From an archaeon (GTDB taxonomy: Archaea > Nanobdellota > Nanobdellia > Pacearchaeales > GW2011-AR1), in NCBI GenBank assembly GCA_030620045.1, contig JAUXAD010000005.1:1-41936 (forward strand): a stretch of DNA of 41,936 nt, read 5' to 3'. Below the pieces are notes generated by a model. It ran no database searches and was not told the DNA's origin. It saw only the letters and a program-made list of their open reading frames with translations. Of this stretch, positions 14,875-22,506 are shown piece after piece (position 1 is the first letter of the stretch; every line of letters starts with the position of its first letter). The position numbers and the translations under genes are program-made.

Positions 14875-15401
14875 TCTTCCTCCTCCTGAATTCCGAATGA
14901 TGTAAGGAGCTCTTTTAATTTATTATGTAACTTAATCCCATTGACCCAGCCACCATCAGTTGTCGCTAATCTCATTTGTGACGGGAGTTTAATTTTATCA
15001 TAACTTGGACAATCACAAAATTTGTGGCTGCATTCATTACCTTCCATTTTATCTAATGAAAAATCCCTATGTTCTAAAAGGGAATGCCCACATATGCATT
15101 CAATATTATGTAAATCTTTCATAGGAATTGTATTATTGTGATTAATCCATTCATCTAACTTTTCAATCATCTCAAGAAATCTTTTTGTTTGAGATTTTCT
15201 GGTTTTTGATTCAATTTTATTTAAGTCATTCATTAACTTTCCACATTCTTCTTCTAATTTCTTTATTTCTTTATCTTTCTTTTCTATGGCGAGTTTGATT
15301 GCATCTTGCATCGCTAATTCACTAAAACCAACTTGTGTTTCACCACTCCATATCCTTTTAATTTCCTTCATAACTTCTTTGACTATTTTTTCTTTTTCCA
15401 T
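14871..15401 (-). CDS. coiled-coil plus zinc-binding hypothetical, 176 aa
   Basis: The N-terminal half is a coiled coil (EKKDKEIKKLEEECGKLMND). The second half has a Cys/His cluster (CICGHSLLEH...CSHKFCDCPSYDKI) that can hold two zinc ions. The C-terminus is acidic (EEEE). A similar CxCGH...CxCxxF cluster occurs in the 42-residue gene at 38938-39066. Likely a nucleic-acid or protein-binding factor. Unknown role. Confidence 0.55.
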   Translation of the reverse strand: MEKEKIVKEVMKEIKRIWSGETQVGFSELAMQDAIKLAIEKKDKEIKKLEEECGKLMNDLNKIESKTRKSQTKRFLEMIEKLDEWINHNNTIPMKDLHNIECICGHSLLEHRDFSLDKMEGNECSHKFCDCPSYDKIKLPSQMRLATTDGGWVNGIKLHNKLKELLTSFGIQEEEE

Positions 15402-15403
15402 AT

Positions 15404-15647
15404 TTATCTCTTATTCTCCCTTGTAGTTCTTTTTTTGTCTGGCAAACCATCAACAAAATCTATTCCCCCTTATCTCATTATTTTTATCAAAATCAACAAC
15501 AATCCACAAACTATCATCAGAATGAGCAATCTCTTTATTTGTTAATCTTAAATAACATCCATTCTTATGACTTTTCAAATGCTTTGTTTTTTTCTGTCCA
15601 CAAGTTTCTAACCTTGCTTCTTTAAATTTCCTTAATATTTTTTCCAT
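15404..15647 (-). pseudogene. frameshifted DUF2283 paralogue
   Basis: The track shows a 65-residue ORF ending EIRGNRFC. The paralogue at 21749-21991 is nearly identical for the first 47 residues (RKFKEARLETCGQKKTKHLK) and continues VGIEFVDGLPDRKRTT. Here one extra G in a run of five shifts the frame. Removing it gives GIDFVDGLPDKKRTT to a stop at 15404. So this is either a real inactivation or a homopolymer sequencing error. The family pattern (YLRLTNKE...IVVDFDKNNEIVGIEF) is DUF2283. Confidence 0.65.
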
Positions 15648-15660
15648 CTTTATCTTCTAC

Positions 15661-15900
15661 TTACTTTTTTAATTTGTTTAATAAACCTTCAATTTCTACT
15701 GCAACAATTAAACCATCTTTAGTTACATCAAATCTCATATCATTATCTACTTCAATAGTTGATTCTACTTTTCTATCTCCACCAAACCATAAATAAAAAA
15801 TATCATACTCCTTATCATAATCAATTTTTGGTTTTAATAACTTTTTCATCTGTTTTTGGTTTTCTTTCAATTTTTTTAAAAAGTTTTTTTCTTTTCCCAT
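15661..15900 (-). CDS. DUF2283-family protein, 79 aa (copy A)
   Basis: A basic N-terminal helix (KNFLKKLKENQKQMKKLLKP), then YDKEYDIFYLWFGGDRKVES and FDVTKDGLIVAVEIEGLLNK. The YDxEyDifYLwF...DGlIvaVEIegll pattern is DUF2283, a small beta-rich family of unknown function often seen near toxin-antitoxin-like or phage genes. A close copy is at 32030-32293. Confidence 0.7.
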   Translation of the reverse strand: MGKEKNFLKKLKENQKQMKKLLKPKIDYDKEYDIFYLWFGGDRKVESTIEVDNDMRFDVTKDGLIVAVEIEGLLNKLKK

Positions 15901-15902
15901 TT

Positions 15903-16067
15903 TTATCTATTATCTTCAATTATTTTAAGTACTAAAAATGAAAGTAAAGTTGCTAAAGCAAATCCTATGGCTTCAATGGTTCTTGAATAAAGAAAACTTA
16001 TAAAACTCATACCTCCAATAAAACAGGTTATTATTGCCCACCATCCAATTTTATCTTCTTTTTTCAT
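15903..16067 (-). CDS. two-span membrane protein, 54 aa
   Basis: Not in the track. MKKEDKIGWWAIITCFIGGM... and IEAIGFALATLLSFLVLKII form a helical hairpin. The stop lies 2 nt before the DUF2283 start. Coding composition and operon spacing support it. Function unknown. Confidence 0.55.
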   Translation of the reverse strand: MKKEDKIGWWAIITCFIGGMSFISFLYSRTIEAIGFALATLLSFLVLKIIEDNR

Positions 16068-16069
16068 CT

Positions 16070-16474
16070 TTATTTTTTATGCCCCTTTATCTTACTGAAT
16101 GATGGTAATGGTTTCTTTGAAGCTTGTCTAACCTTGTCAGCATAAACATTCATTATTCCTTTATGTTTATTGAACTCATACATCATTACTTTGTAAATAT
16201 CATAAGCTTCCCTTATTTTATCTGGTAATTGTGGAGAATGTATTCCATATGAAGCATTGTACATTTCCAATTTAGGAAACATTTCTTTATGCAATTTTTT
16301 AAGTGTTTCTTCTGAAGGTTGTCTATTAATTCCAGATTTGTCCTTTTCAAAAGAAATATCTTTTAAATCATGAAACTGACCTGCTGATAACCTTGTATAT
16401 AAATCTAAAGCTAACATAATTATATCTGCTTGGTCTTTAGTTATTCTTAAATTATATTCTTGTATTGTCATCAT
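16070..16474 (-). CDS. phage-type hypothetical protein
   Basis: I choose the ATG pair at 16474/16471 (MMTIQEYNLRITKDQADIIM), one base after the preceding stop, over the track start. About 134 residues. The string ITKDQADIIMLALDLYTRLS then AGQFHDL resembles an uncharacterised family common in phage genomes (alternation of helix and LxxYxRLxxGQF). No catalytic motif. C-terminus basic (SFSKIKGHKK). Confidence 0.5.
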   Translation of the reverse strand: MMTIQEYNLRITKDQADIIMLALDLYTRLSAGQFHDLKDISFEKDKSGINRQPSEETLKKLHKEMFPKLEMYNASYGIHSPQLPDKIREAYDIYKVMMYEFNKHKGIMNVYADKVRQASKKPLPSFSKIKGHKK

Positions 16475-16475
16475 T

Positions 16476-16697
16476 TTATCTTTTATGAACTTCAATAGTG
16501 GCATTTAATCTTTCAGTAAATTCACAAGTAGCAAAGGACATTTCATACCATTTAACTTTCCCATTAACTCCTAAACAAGTTTTTTCAAAATGTTCATATT
16601 TCTCATTTTCGTATGATATAATAATAGATAATGCTAATACGATTGCTACCACTAAAATTAAAATAAATCCAATAGCCCTAATTTTTTTCTTTTCCAT
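16476..16697 (-). CDS. single-span membrane protein, 73 aa
   Basis: MEKKKIRAIGFILILVVAIV is an N-terminal anchor. The outside part has two Cys (KTCLGVNGKVKWYEMSFATC), likely disulfide-bonded. Several membrane proteins of this kind line this operon. Confidence 0.55.
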   Translation of the reverse strand: MEKKKIRAIGFILILVVAIVLALSIIISYENEKYEHFEKTCLGVNGKVKWYEMSFATCEFTERLNATIEVHKR

Positions 16698-16714
16698 CTT
16701 TATCTTCTAACTAC

Positions 16715-16834
16715 TTATTTTTTAATCTCCCCCAATATTTTTTTCAATAAATAAATAATCCAGAGTAAGAGAAGAAAACCAATCAATCCAAATGTTAATT
16801 TACTTAATTGAATTATAAGTTCTAATTTATCCAT
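16715..16834 (-). CDS. single-span membrane peptide, 39 aa
   Basis: Not in the track. MDKLELIIQLSKLTFGLIGF then LLLLWIIYLLKKILGEIKK. Its ATG overlaps the end of the 102-residue gene upstream. Small holin-like layout, but no evidence of holin function. Confidence 0.5.
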   Translation of the reverse strand: MDKLELIIQLSKLTFGLIGFLLLLWIIYLLKKILGEIKK

Positions 16835-17135
16835 TTTGTCTTTTATTCCTCCTAATTATTGAAGCATTATCCTTCCCTTTAATTACTTTTTTTGTTCGTT
16901 TTTTATTTTCTTTTTTCATATCTTTTTCAAATTCCTCTAATCTTTTTCTGCCTTCAATATCATAATTCTCATAAATTCTAACTAAGGAATTGGAAATAAG
17001 ATTTTTACCAGATTCTACTGCCTTACTATCTTCAATCATTCCTAAATCTATATTGTTTTTTATTGCTATATCTTTGATTACTTTATCTAATTTCTCTTCC
17101 AATTCAGTAGTCCATTGTGGTAATATAATTATCAT
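16827..17135 (-). CDS. basic helical hypothetical, 102 aa
   Basis: LPQWTTELEEKLDKVIKDIA then a lysine/arginine-rich C-terminus (KDMKKENKKRTKKVIKGKDN). Soluble, helical, likely nucleic-acid contacting. No family recognised. Confidence 0.5.
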   Translation of the reverse strand: MIIILPQWTTELEEKLDKVIKDIAIKNNIDLGMIEDSKAVESGKNLISNSLVRIYENYDIEGRKRLEEFEKDMKKENKKRTKKVIKGKDNASIIRRNKRQNG

Positions 17136-17144
17136 TTTTTTGGT

Positions 17145-17378
17145 TTACTTGTTATTTCCATCTTTATCTTTTACCTCCTTTTTTGATTGTGTTTTGTCTT
17201 TTATTATTTTAAATTTAATTTTATCTTGTTTTAATTTCATTACAACTCTATCATTAACAAAAAAGATTTCATCCTCTAGACAATTTGCACTTTCTCCAGA
17301 AGTCATTATTGAATAAAATCCTTCATCTTTATTTTTATTATTTCCAGTGATTTGTATTTTATACATTCCAATTTTCAT
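17145..17378 (-). CDS. small beta-rich hypothetical, 77 aa
   Basis: MKIGMYKIQITGNNKNKDEG... with alternating strands and a very basic tail (KDKTQSKKEVKDKDGNNK). Preceded by an ATG that follows the 170-residue gene's stop within 6 nt. Function unknown. Confidence 0.45.
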   Translation of the reverse strand: MKIGMYKIQITGNNKNKDEGFYSIMTSGESANCLEDEIFFVNDRVVMKLKQDKIKFKIIKDKTQSKKEVKDKDGNNK

Positions 17379-17383
17379 TTTAT

Positions 17384-17896
17384 CTATTTCGAAGGTTTTA
17401 TATTTTTATTCCTCCAAGATTTAAAATGAGGATTTTTCTTTCCACACATACTACAATAATTATCATCTCTTGATAATAAATTCATTTTACAAGAACATCT
17501 TTTTGATGGATGAGAAGACATACTTAATTTTATTTCTGGGCTAAAAGTATATGATGCTTCGCAATCTTTATTTGCACAATGGAGTGTCATCTCTCTCTTA
17601 CCCCATTCAAAATCATCTTTTATTGTAAATTTATCATTACCACAATCTTCGCATTTGAAATTTTTATGAGCTACCATTAACATTTTATTTATCCATTTTT
17701 CAATTTTTGATACTAATTCAACACGATTAGACCAGTATTGAAAATACAGATTTGAGAAAACTTGGTTTGTATAAACCAGAGCATCATTATAAGCCTCAAG
17801 GTAAAGCTGTCTCTTTTCTATATCAAGATATTTAATTTTATCATATATTCTTTGATTCTCTTCTTTTCTCAGCTGTTCTTCAAGTTTGGTTTTCAT
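17384..17896 (-). CDS. double zinc-ribbon protein, 170 aa
   Basis: The N-terminal helical part is shared with 14421-14615. The centre is a zinc ribbon (CEDCGNDKFTIKDD...LHCANKDC) and the C-terminus a second one (RCSCKMNLLSRDDNYCSMCG). Eight Cys in four pairs. Likely a DNA/RNA- or protein-binding zinc protein. It overlaps the next gene upstream by 4 nt (ATGA). Confidence 0.6.
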   Translation of the reverse strand: MKTKLEEQLRKEENQRIYDKIKYLDIEKRQLYLEAYNDALVYTNQVFSNLYFQYWSNRVELVSKIEKWINKMLMVAHKNFKCEDCGNDKFTIKDDFEWGKREMTLHCANKDCEASYTFSPEIKLSMSSHPSKRCSCKMNLLSRDDNYCSMCGKKNPHFKSWRNKNIKPSK

Positions 17897-18678
17897 TTTT
17901 CAACCTCCACGATGTAATTTTCTCCACAGGAATATTCTACACAACCCCCACAAGGATATGTTCCCTCTTCATCAAAACAAATTAATTTTGATTCCTTTAA
18001 TTTTTTCCACTTTTCACATTCACAATTTATATCAAGCCAATCTATTGTTAAGCCTTGTTTTGAAATCGCCATCTTCTTTTTTTCATATTTAATTATATCA
18101 TATTCTTCCCTTCTTTTTGATTGAACAAAACCACTATAATTTTCTGGGGTTTCTCCTTTAAAATAGCATTTATTAAAACAAGTAAGTGTTCCTTCATCCC
18201 TAAAAACAAATTCTTCATATTCTCCCAAATCAATCTCTTCAACGTCTTTGAATTCGCAGATTTCTTCTATTTTTGTGTTAAATAAAGATTTGTCTATAAT
18301 CCCATCAAAAAAATAATCAACTAAACCCTTTTCCATTTTATTATAATCTTCTATATCTTGTACAAGTAATTCACATGGTTTAGAAGCATTAATCACCCCA
18401 TGTTTTGAGAGAACATCACATCCCAAATTATAATACCTATTCCAATTATTTTCCCATTCTTCCCAAATAATTTCCCCAAATTCATGTACTTCATAAAAAG
18501 AACCTTCATAATTAAAAAGGGTTTCATTCCTACACTCTTCTTTATAGATTGTAAAAGGTGGTTCATGATTAGAAAGGAATACAAATTTTATTATAAATAA
18601 AATTACAAAAACTGCTAAAATTGAAAGTAATATGTAAAAGGGTATTTTATTAATTTCTTTATCTTTTTTATTTTTCAT
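17893..18678 (-). CDS. membrane-anchored Cys-rich protein (tandem paralogue A)
   Basis: 261 residues. An N-terminal anchor (IPFYILLSILAVFVILFIIK) is followed by an outside domain with about 12 Cys and acidic/aromatic content. The C-terminal pattern ISKQGLTIDWLDINCECEKW...YSCGENYIVEVEK is repeated in the next gene upstream (18675-19424), so these are tandem duplicates. No enzymatic motif. Probably an exported, disulfide-stabilised surface protein. Confidence 0.6.
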   Translation of the reverse strand: MKNKKDKEINKIPFYILLSILAVFVILFIIKFVFLSNHEPPFTIYKEECRNETLFNYEGSFYEVHEFGEIIWEEWENNWNRYYNLGCDVLSKHGVINASKPCELLVQDIEDYNKMEKGLVDYFFDGIIDKSLFNTKIEEICEFKDVEEIDLGEYEEFVFRDEGTLTCFNKCYFKGETPENYSGFVQSKRREEYDIIKYEKKKMAISKQGLTIDWLDINCECEKWKKLKESKLICFDEEGTYPCGGCVEYSCGENYIVEVEK

Positions 18679-19424
18679 TTTTCAACCTCTACGATATATT
18701 CTCCACAGGAGTATTTTGAACAAAAAGTTCCTTTCCTTGTTGAAATCCATTCACCATTACATTCACAATTCTCATCAAGCCATTCTATTGTTAAGTCTTG
18801 TTTTGAAATTCTTTGTATTACTATAAAATCATAAACAGAAGAACAAAAAGACCAATTAATCTCTTCTATATAATCACAAATCTCTTGATAACACATTAAT
18901 ATATCTTTACTTAATCCAGATGGTTCATCTGCTTGTTCAAATCCTTCTTTACATTTGCCTAAAAATATTTCATCAACTTTCCCCAGTTCGCAAGATTGAC
19001 TCCCATTATAAAATTCCCCGCTAAAAGAATAAGAAATAGTTGTATTAAAATAATCACAATTCGTTCCATAATCATTCGTTCCTAAAATTGGGATTTTTTT
19101 ACACACTCTTTCTTCATTTACAATATCTCCTCTTATTGGCCAGATGGAACTAAAGTTTGTATCTTTATGTTTATCTTCAAAAATTCTATATGCCTTCCAA
19201 TAATCACCCCATCCCTCTTCCTTGTGCCTTATAATTGTGTAGGTGATAGTATCAGTTAGGGTTTCATAGTTATCAACACATTCTTCTTCATAAATCTTAA
19301 AATGTGGTTTTAAGAAACTATTAAACAAATAGGAAAAGAAAAGGACTAAAGTTATCACTCCAATAAAAACAAAAACCGTTATTAATACTACTCTTAAAAC
19401 ATTTTTCTTAGTTTTCTTTTTCAT
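18675..19424 (-). CDS. membrane-anchored Cys-rich protein (tandem paralogue B)
   Basis: 249 residues: anchor VLRVVLITVFVFIGVITLVL, outside region FKIYEEECVDNYETLTDTIT with many Cys and N-x-S/T sites, and the shared ending ISKQDLTIEWLDENCECNGE...YSCGEYIVEVEK. It overlaps paralogue A by 4 nt. The two diverge strongly except near the anchor (FKIYEEEC vs FTIYKEEC) and the C-terminus. Confidence 0.6.
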   Translation of the reverse strand: MKKKTKKNVLRVVLITVFVFIGVITLVLFFSYLFNSFLKPHFKIYEEECVDNYETLTDTITYTIIRHKEEGWGDYWKAYRIFEDKHKDTNFSSIWPIRGDIVNEERVCKKIPILGTNDYGTNCDYFNTTISYSFSGEFYNGSQSCELGKVDEIFLGKCKEGFEQADEPSGLSKDILMCYQEICDYIEEINWSFCSSVYDFIVIQRISKQDLTIEWLDENCECNGEWISTRKGTFCSKYSCGEYIVEVEK

Positions 19425-19536
19425 CGTCTTTTCTTAAAATTTTATTTAATATATCTGAAAAAAGTATATATCCAATTACAATTCCAACTATAAAACAAGA
19501 AGCTCCCCACAGAATAAACAACCCTTCAAGATTCAT
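19408..19536 (-). CDS. single-span membrane protein, 42 aa
   Basis: Not in the track. MNLEGLFILWGASCFIVGIV then IGYILFSDILNKILRKDDEK. It overlaps the start of paralogue B by 17 nt and the end of the zinc gene upstream by 11 nt, typical of this tightly packed operon. Confidence 0.5.
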   Translation of the reverse strand: MNLEGLFILWGASCFIVGIVIGYILFSDILNKILRKDDEKEN

Positions 19537-19678
19537 TTTTTTCCCTCCTAATTTTTTTGCATTTTTCACAATATCTTGCAGTTCTGTGTGGAGTGTTAAA
19601 AAAATTCGAGCATTTTTTACAAGTTCTAGTGTAACTTTTTAGTTTTGGTCTAGCAGAACTTTTTGGTTTTAATCCCAT
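19526..19678 (-). CDS. zinc-knuckle protein, 50 aa (duplicated block, copy 1)
   Basis: Not in the track. MGLKPKSSARPKLKSYTRTC then KKCSNFFNTPHRTARYCEKC KK: two CxxC pairs with a basic surround. A clear paralogue is at 31450-31584 (RRKLKSYTRRCQNCLNLF). It overlaps the wHTH gene's stop by 10 nt. Confidence 0.6.
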   Translation of the reverse strand: MGLKPKSSARPKLKSYTRTCKKCSNFFNTPHRTARYCEKCKKIRREKNES

Positions 19679-19938
19679 ATTAAAATTTTATTAATTTTAT
19701 TAAAATTTTTGAGGATTTCTTTGCCTTTTTTAGTTAATTTTACATGTCTTTCTCTTCCTATCTTGATTGTGGTAATCAAACCAGCTTCTTCAAATTCTTT
19801 TGTTATTTTAAAGCCACAACTGCCTACATAAATTCCAAAATATAATTTAGTTAAAGGCTTCTCTAAATTTTCTTGACGACCAATTTCTTTTAAAAATTTA
19901 ATCCTTCTTTTTCTCAAAAATAGTATTTCTTTTTTCAT
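19669..19938 (-). CDS. winged-helix DNA-binding regulator
   Basis: I use the internal ATG at 19938 (MKKEILFLRKRRIKFLKEIG), 1 nt after the preceding stop, giving 89 residues. GIYVGSCGFKITKEFEEAGL then ITTIKIGRERHVKLTKKGKE is the recognition-helix/wing layout of archaeal MarR/ArsR-like wHTH proteins. Probably a transcription regulator of the element. Confidence 0.65.
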   Translation of the reverse strand: MKKEILFLRKRRIKFLKEIGRQENLEKPLTKLYFGIYVGSCGFKITKEFEEAGLITTIKIGRERHVKLTKKGKEILKNFNKINKILIWD

Positions 19939-19939
19939 T

Positions 19940-20071
19940 TTATTTTTTGTGAATCTCTTCTTCAATTTTATTTATTACTAAAGCCATATCTGGAACTTCT
20001 TTTGGATATTGAAAATTATAATTTAATTGCATTTCTTTTAGGGTTCTAATTACAAAATCTATCTTTTTCAT
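19940..20071 (-). CDS. small hypothetical, 43 aa
   Basis: Not in the track. MKKIDFVIRTLKEMQLNYNF then QYPKEVPDMALVINKIEEEI. Helical. One base separates its stop from the wHTH ATG. Function unknown. Confidence 0.5.
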   Translation of the reverse strand: MKKIDFVIRTLKEMQLNYNFQYPKEVPDMALVINKIEEEIHKK

Positions 20072-20072
20072 T

Positions 20073-20345
20073 TTATTTATTTTTCCTTATTTCCAAATCC
20101 AGATTTTCTATTATTACATCAAATATCTCCGCGCTTTTAACCAAATTTTTATACCAATTTTTTAATTTTTTGTATTTCACTTCCCTATTAATTGCTCTAT
20201 CTATGGACTCTTTTATTTTTTTTAAGTGATTTAACAAGGTAATCTTATTAAAACAATTCTCACAAATTGTATTTTGATGGCTGTTTGGTAAAAATGAAAT
20301 TCCACATTTCTTACAGGGTTTTTTGAGGAAGGATTTAATTCTCAT
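20073..20345 (-). CDS. zinc-ribbon protein, 90 aa (duplicated block, copy 1)
   Basis: MRIKSFLKKPCKKCGISFLP then NSHQNTICENCFNKITLLNH: two CxxC pairs and a basic helical tail. The paralogue at 31596-31772 keeps the same N-terminal half. Probably nucleic-acid binding. Confidence 0.65.
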   Translation of the reverse strand: MRIKSFLKKPCKKCGISFLPNSHQNTICENCFNKITLLNHLKKIKESIDRAINREVKYKKLKNWYKNLVKSAEIFDVIIENLDLEIRKNK

Positions 20346-20348
20346 ATT

Positions 20349-20507
20349 TTACTCATTTTTTGTTTTTTGACGGGTGTCAGTAGTATAAATTTTCCTACCA
20401 CACTCTGAACAAAATCCATCAAGATATTCCATTTTTATTTCCACTATTTCCCTACATTCGGTACAATATTTTCTACTATTTATGTTTCTCAATTTAATTT
20501 GTTTCAT
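20349..20507 (-). CDS. zinc-ribbon protein, 52 aa (duplicated block, copy 1)
   Basis: Not in the track. MKQIKLRNINSRKYCTECRE then IVEIKMEYLDGFCSECGRKI: two CxxC pairs. The paralogue at 31769-31924 differs at only a few positions. The ATG lies 3 nt after the stop of cysK. Confidence 0.65.
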   Translation of the reverse strand: MKQIKLRNINSRKYCTECREIVEIKMEYLDGFCSECGRKIYTTDTRQKTKNE

Positions 20508-20509
20508 TT

Positions 20510-21391
20510 TCATTTGAATAAATCCATAGTCAAATATCGTTCTCCTCTATCAGGTAAAACAGTAACAATTTTTTTATATTTTTTGGATAACTTTAATGCA
20601 ATAAACATATTTGCACCAGAACTTATTCCTACCAATAACCCATATTTTTTTGAGAGTTCTTTTGCTGTTCTGATAGCATCTTCACTTTTAACAGTATAAA
20701 CACCATCAACCTTAGCCATATCTATTAATTGAGGTATAAAACCATCGCCAATTCCCTGAATTTTATGCTCCCTAATTCTAACATTACTTCCCCCAAACAT
20801 AACAGCTGCTTCTTCAGGTTCAACAGCAATTACTTTTAGTTTTGGATTAACTTTTTTTAAAACTTCTGAAATACCCATTAGTGTTCCACCTGTTCCAACA
20901 CCAGCAACAATAACATCTACTGCCCCAATTTCTTTTAAAATTTCTTCACCAGTTTTTTCCTGCGCCTTTATATTATTTAGATTACTAAACTGTCTTGCTA
21001 TAAATGTCTTAGGTCTTTTGGCAATCTTTTCTGCTTTTTTAATAGCTTCTTTAAGAGAGCCACTTTTTGAAGTTAAAATTAATTTAGCTCCAAATGCTTT
21101 CATCATTTGTTTTCTTTCTTCACTCATATTTTCTGGCATAACAATAAGTATTTTATAACCCTTAGCTGCCGCAATCATTGATAGTGAAATTCCAGTATTT
21201 CCACTACTTGCTTCAACTATTGTATAGCCTTTTTTTAGTTTCCCTTCTCTTTCAGCAGATTCAATTATTTCTAAGGCAACTCTATCTTTTATGCTTCCGC
21301 TAGGATTAACACTTTCTAATTTAGCGTAAACATTCTTTATTTTAATAAGGGGTGTGTTTCCAATGGCACCCAACACATTAATTTTTTCCAT
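20510..21391 (-). CDS. cysK: cysteine synthase (O-acetylserine sulfhydrylase)
   Basis: 293 residues, PLP fold-type II. The lysine that binds PLP is in PSGSIKDRVALEI. The substrate loop is VEASSGNTGISLSM, the phosphate-binding loop GVGTGGTLMGI, and the C-terminal VGISSGANM is also present. It makes L-cysteine from O-acetylserine and sulfide. Partner CysE lies at 9696-10241 on the same strand but 10 kb away. Slightly shorter than typical CysK (about 305-315). The N-terminus starts at GNTPLIKI after MEKINVLGAI. CysM or cystathionine beta-synthase-like specificity cannot be excluded. Confidence 0.93.
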   Translation of the reverse strand: MEKINVLGAIGNTPLIKIKNVYAKLESVNPSGSIKDRVALEIIESAEREGKLKKGYTIVEASSGNTGISLSMIAAAKGYKILIVMPENMSEERKQMMKAFGAKLILTSKSGSLKEAIKKAEKIAKRPKTFIARQFSNLNNIKAQEKTGEEILKEIGAVDVIVAGVGTGGTLMGISEVLKKVNPKLKVIAVEPEEAAVMFGGSNVRIREHKIQGIGDGFIPQLIDMAKVDGVYTVKSEDAIRTAKELSKKYGLLVGISSGANMFIALKLSKKYKKIVTVLPDRGERYLTMDLFK

Positions 21392-21394
21392 TTT

Positions 21395-21487
21395 TTAATC
21401 CTCCAATAATTCATTGACTACAATTAAAAGTATTAATATTGTCAATAAATTCGTTTGTTGGAACAACATAAATCCAAGCAAATCCAT
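21395..21487 (-). CDS. 30-residue membrane peptide before cysK
   Basis: Not in the track. MDLLGFMLFQQTNLLTILIL then LIVVNELLED, preceded by AAAGGAGG. Its stop codon overlaps the cysK ribosome site (GGAGGATTAA), so translation may be coupled, as with a leader peptide. Confidence 0.5.
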   Translation of the reverse strand: MDLLGFMLFQQTNLLTILILLIVVNELLED

Positions 21488-21515
21488 TTTTTATTTCCTC
21501 CTTTCAATTTCTTTT

Positions 21516-21746
21516 TCATTTTTTAAACAGGATAAGAGACTCAATTTTATTTTTATAAAAACACATACATTCATCATTGAGACTGAACCATTTTCCGTCA
21601 GGAGTTCGTTTGTAATGAATTGCCCCTCTTTCTATACATGCTTTTTCACACATGACATTAGTCATTATACTTAAAATTATATTTACAATTACAATCAAAA
21701 TTACCATTCCTATCATTATCCAAAATATTATTTTACTTATTTTCAT
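21516..21746 (-). CDS. single-span exported-domain protein, 76 aa
   Basis: The N-terminal anchor ISKIIFWIMIGMVILIVIVN is followed by a 45-residue outside part with four Cys (MCEKACIERG...DECMC). No family recognised. Resembles other small Cys-bearing membrane proteins of the operon. Confidence 0.55.
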   Translation of the reverse strand: MKISKIIFWIMIGMVILIVIVNIILSIMTNVMCEKACIERGAIHYKRTPDGKWFSLNDECMCFYKNKIESLILFKK

Positions 21747-21748
21747 TT

Positions 21749-21991
21749 TTATTTTTTACCTCCCTTTGTAGTTCTTTTTCTGTCTGGTAAACCATCAACA
21801 AACTCTATTCCCACAATTTCATTATTTTTATCAAAATCTACAACAATATGTAAACTATCATCAGAATGAGCAATCTCTTTATTTGTTAATCTTAAATAAC
21901 ATCCATTCTTATGACTTTTCAAATGCTTTGTTTTTTTCTGTCCACAAGTTTCTAACCTTGCTTCTTTAAATTTCCTTAATATTTTTCCCAT
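21749..21991 (-). CDS. DUF2283-family protein, 80 aa (intact copy)
   Basis: GCYLRLTNKEIAHSDDSLHI then VVDFDKNNEIVGIEFVDGL matches DUF2283. It is the intact twin of the frameshifted copy at 15404-15647, with near-identical DNA over the first 170 bp, so the duplication is recent. The tail is basic (PDRKRTTKGGKK). Confidence 0.7.
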   Translation of the reverse strand: MGKILRKFKEARLETCGQKKTKHLKSHKNGCYLRLTNKEIAHSDDSLHIVVDFDKNNEIVGIEFVDGLPDRKRTTKGGKK

Positions 21992-21992
21992 T

Positions 21993-22208
21993 TTATTTAT
22001 TGCGAAGTTTCCTCCTTCGATTTTGTTCCTTTTTTGATTTTATCATCTTATCATGATATTCTATCTCAATAGGACAATCACATTTTTTACAATAATATGT
22101 TTCACTTGAACATTTCCTTTCTCCATTCTCATCCCAACCGCCCATTTTTTTAGATGATACTCTAAAATCAAATCTTTTTCCTCCACAGTTTGCGCAGATT
22201 AATTTCAT
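21993..22208 (-). CDS. zinc-ribbon protein, 71 aa
   Basis: MKLICANCGGKRFDFRVSSK then CSSETYYCKKCDCPIEIEYH: CxxC pairs about 33 residues apart, plus a basic tail (KKEQNRRRKLRNK). Overlaps the next gene by 4 nt. Confidence 0.65.
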   Translation of the reverse strand: MKLICANCGGKRFDFRVSSKKMGGWDENGERKCSSETYYCKKCDCPIEIEYHDKMIKSKKEQNRRRKLRNK

Positions 22209-22504
22209 TTTATATCTATTTCTAAATGAATCTCTCCATTATAACCATCATAACTGCTATGAACCCAAAGATTATACTTTACTGTCTCTTTAAAGATTAA
22301 ATCAATTAAATTAGCAAATTTCTCAGAATTCCACCAAGTCTTAGCTATTTCTATAATGAGTTTTCTTCTTATTCTTCCGAATTCTTTTTCTTCAATTATT
22401 TTCACTTTCCAAAAAGTGTCCTTAACTTTACAAATCTTTTCCATCAAATTTTTAGCCTGTCTATAATCTAAAAATTGTTTTATTATTCCTTTCTTCTTAC
22501 CCAT
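22205..22504 (-). CDS. hypothetical protein, 99 aa
   Basis: A basic N-terminus (MGKKKGIIKQFLDYRQAKNL), then alternating helix and strand and an amphipathic end YDGYNGEIHLEIDIK. No Cys pairs, no membrane span. Unknown. Confidence 0.5.
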   Translation of the reverse strand: MGKKKGIIKQFLDYRQAKNLMEKICKVKDTFWKVKIIEEKEFGRIRRKLIIEIAKTWWNSEKFANLIDLIFKETVKYNLWVHSSYDGYNGEIHLEIDIK

Positions 22505-22506
22505 CT

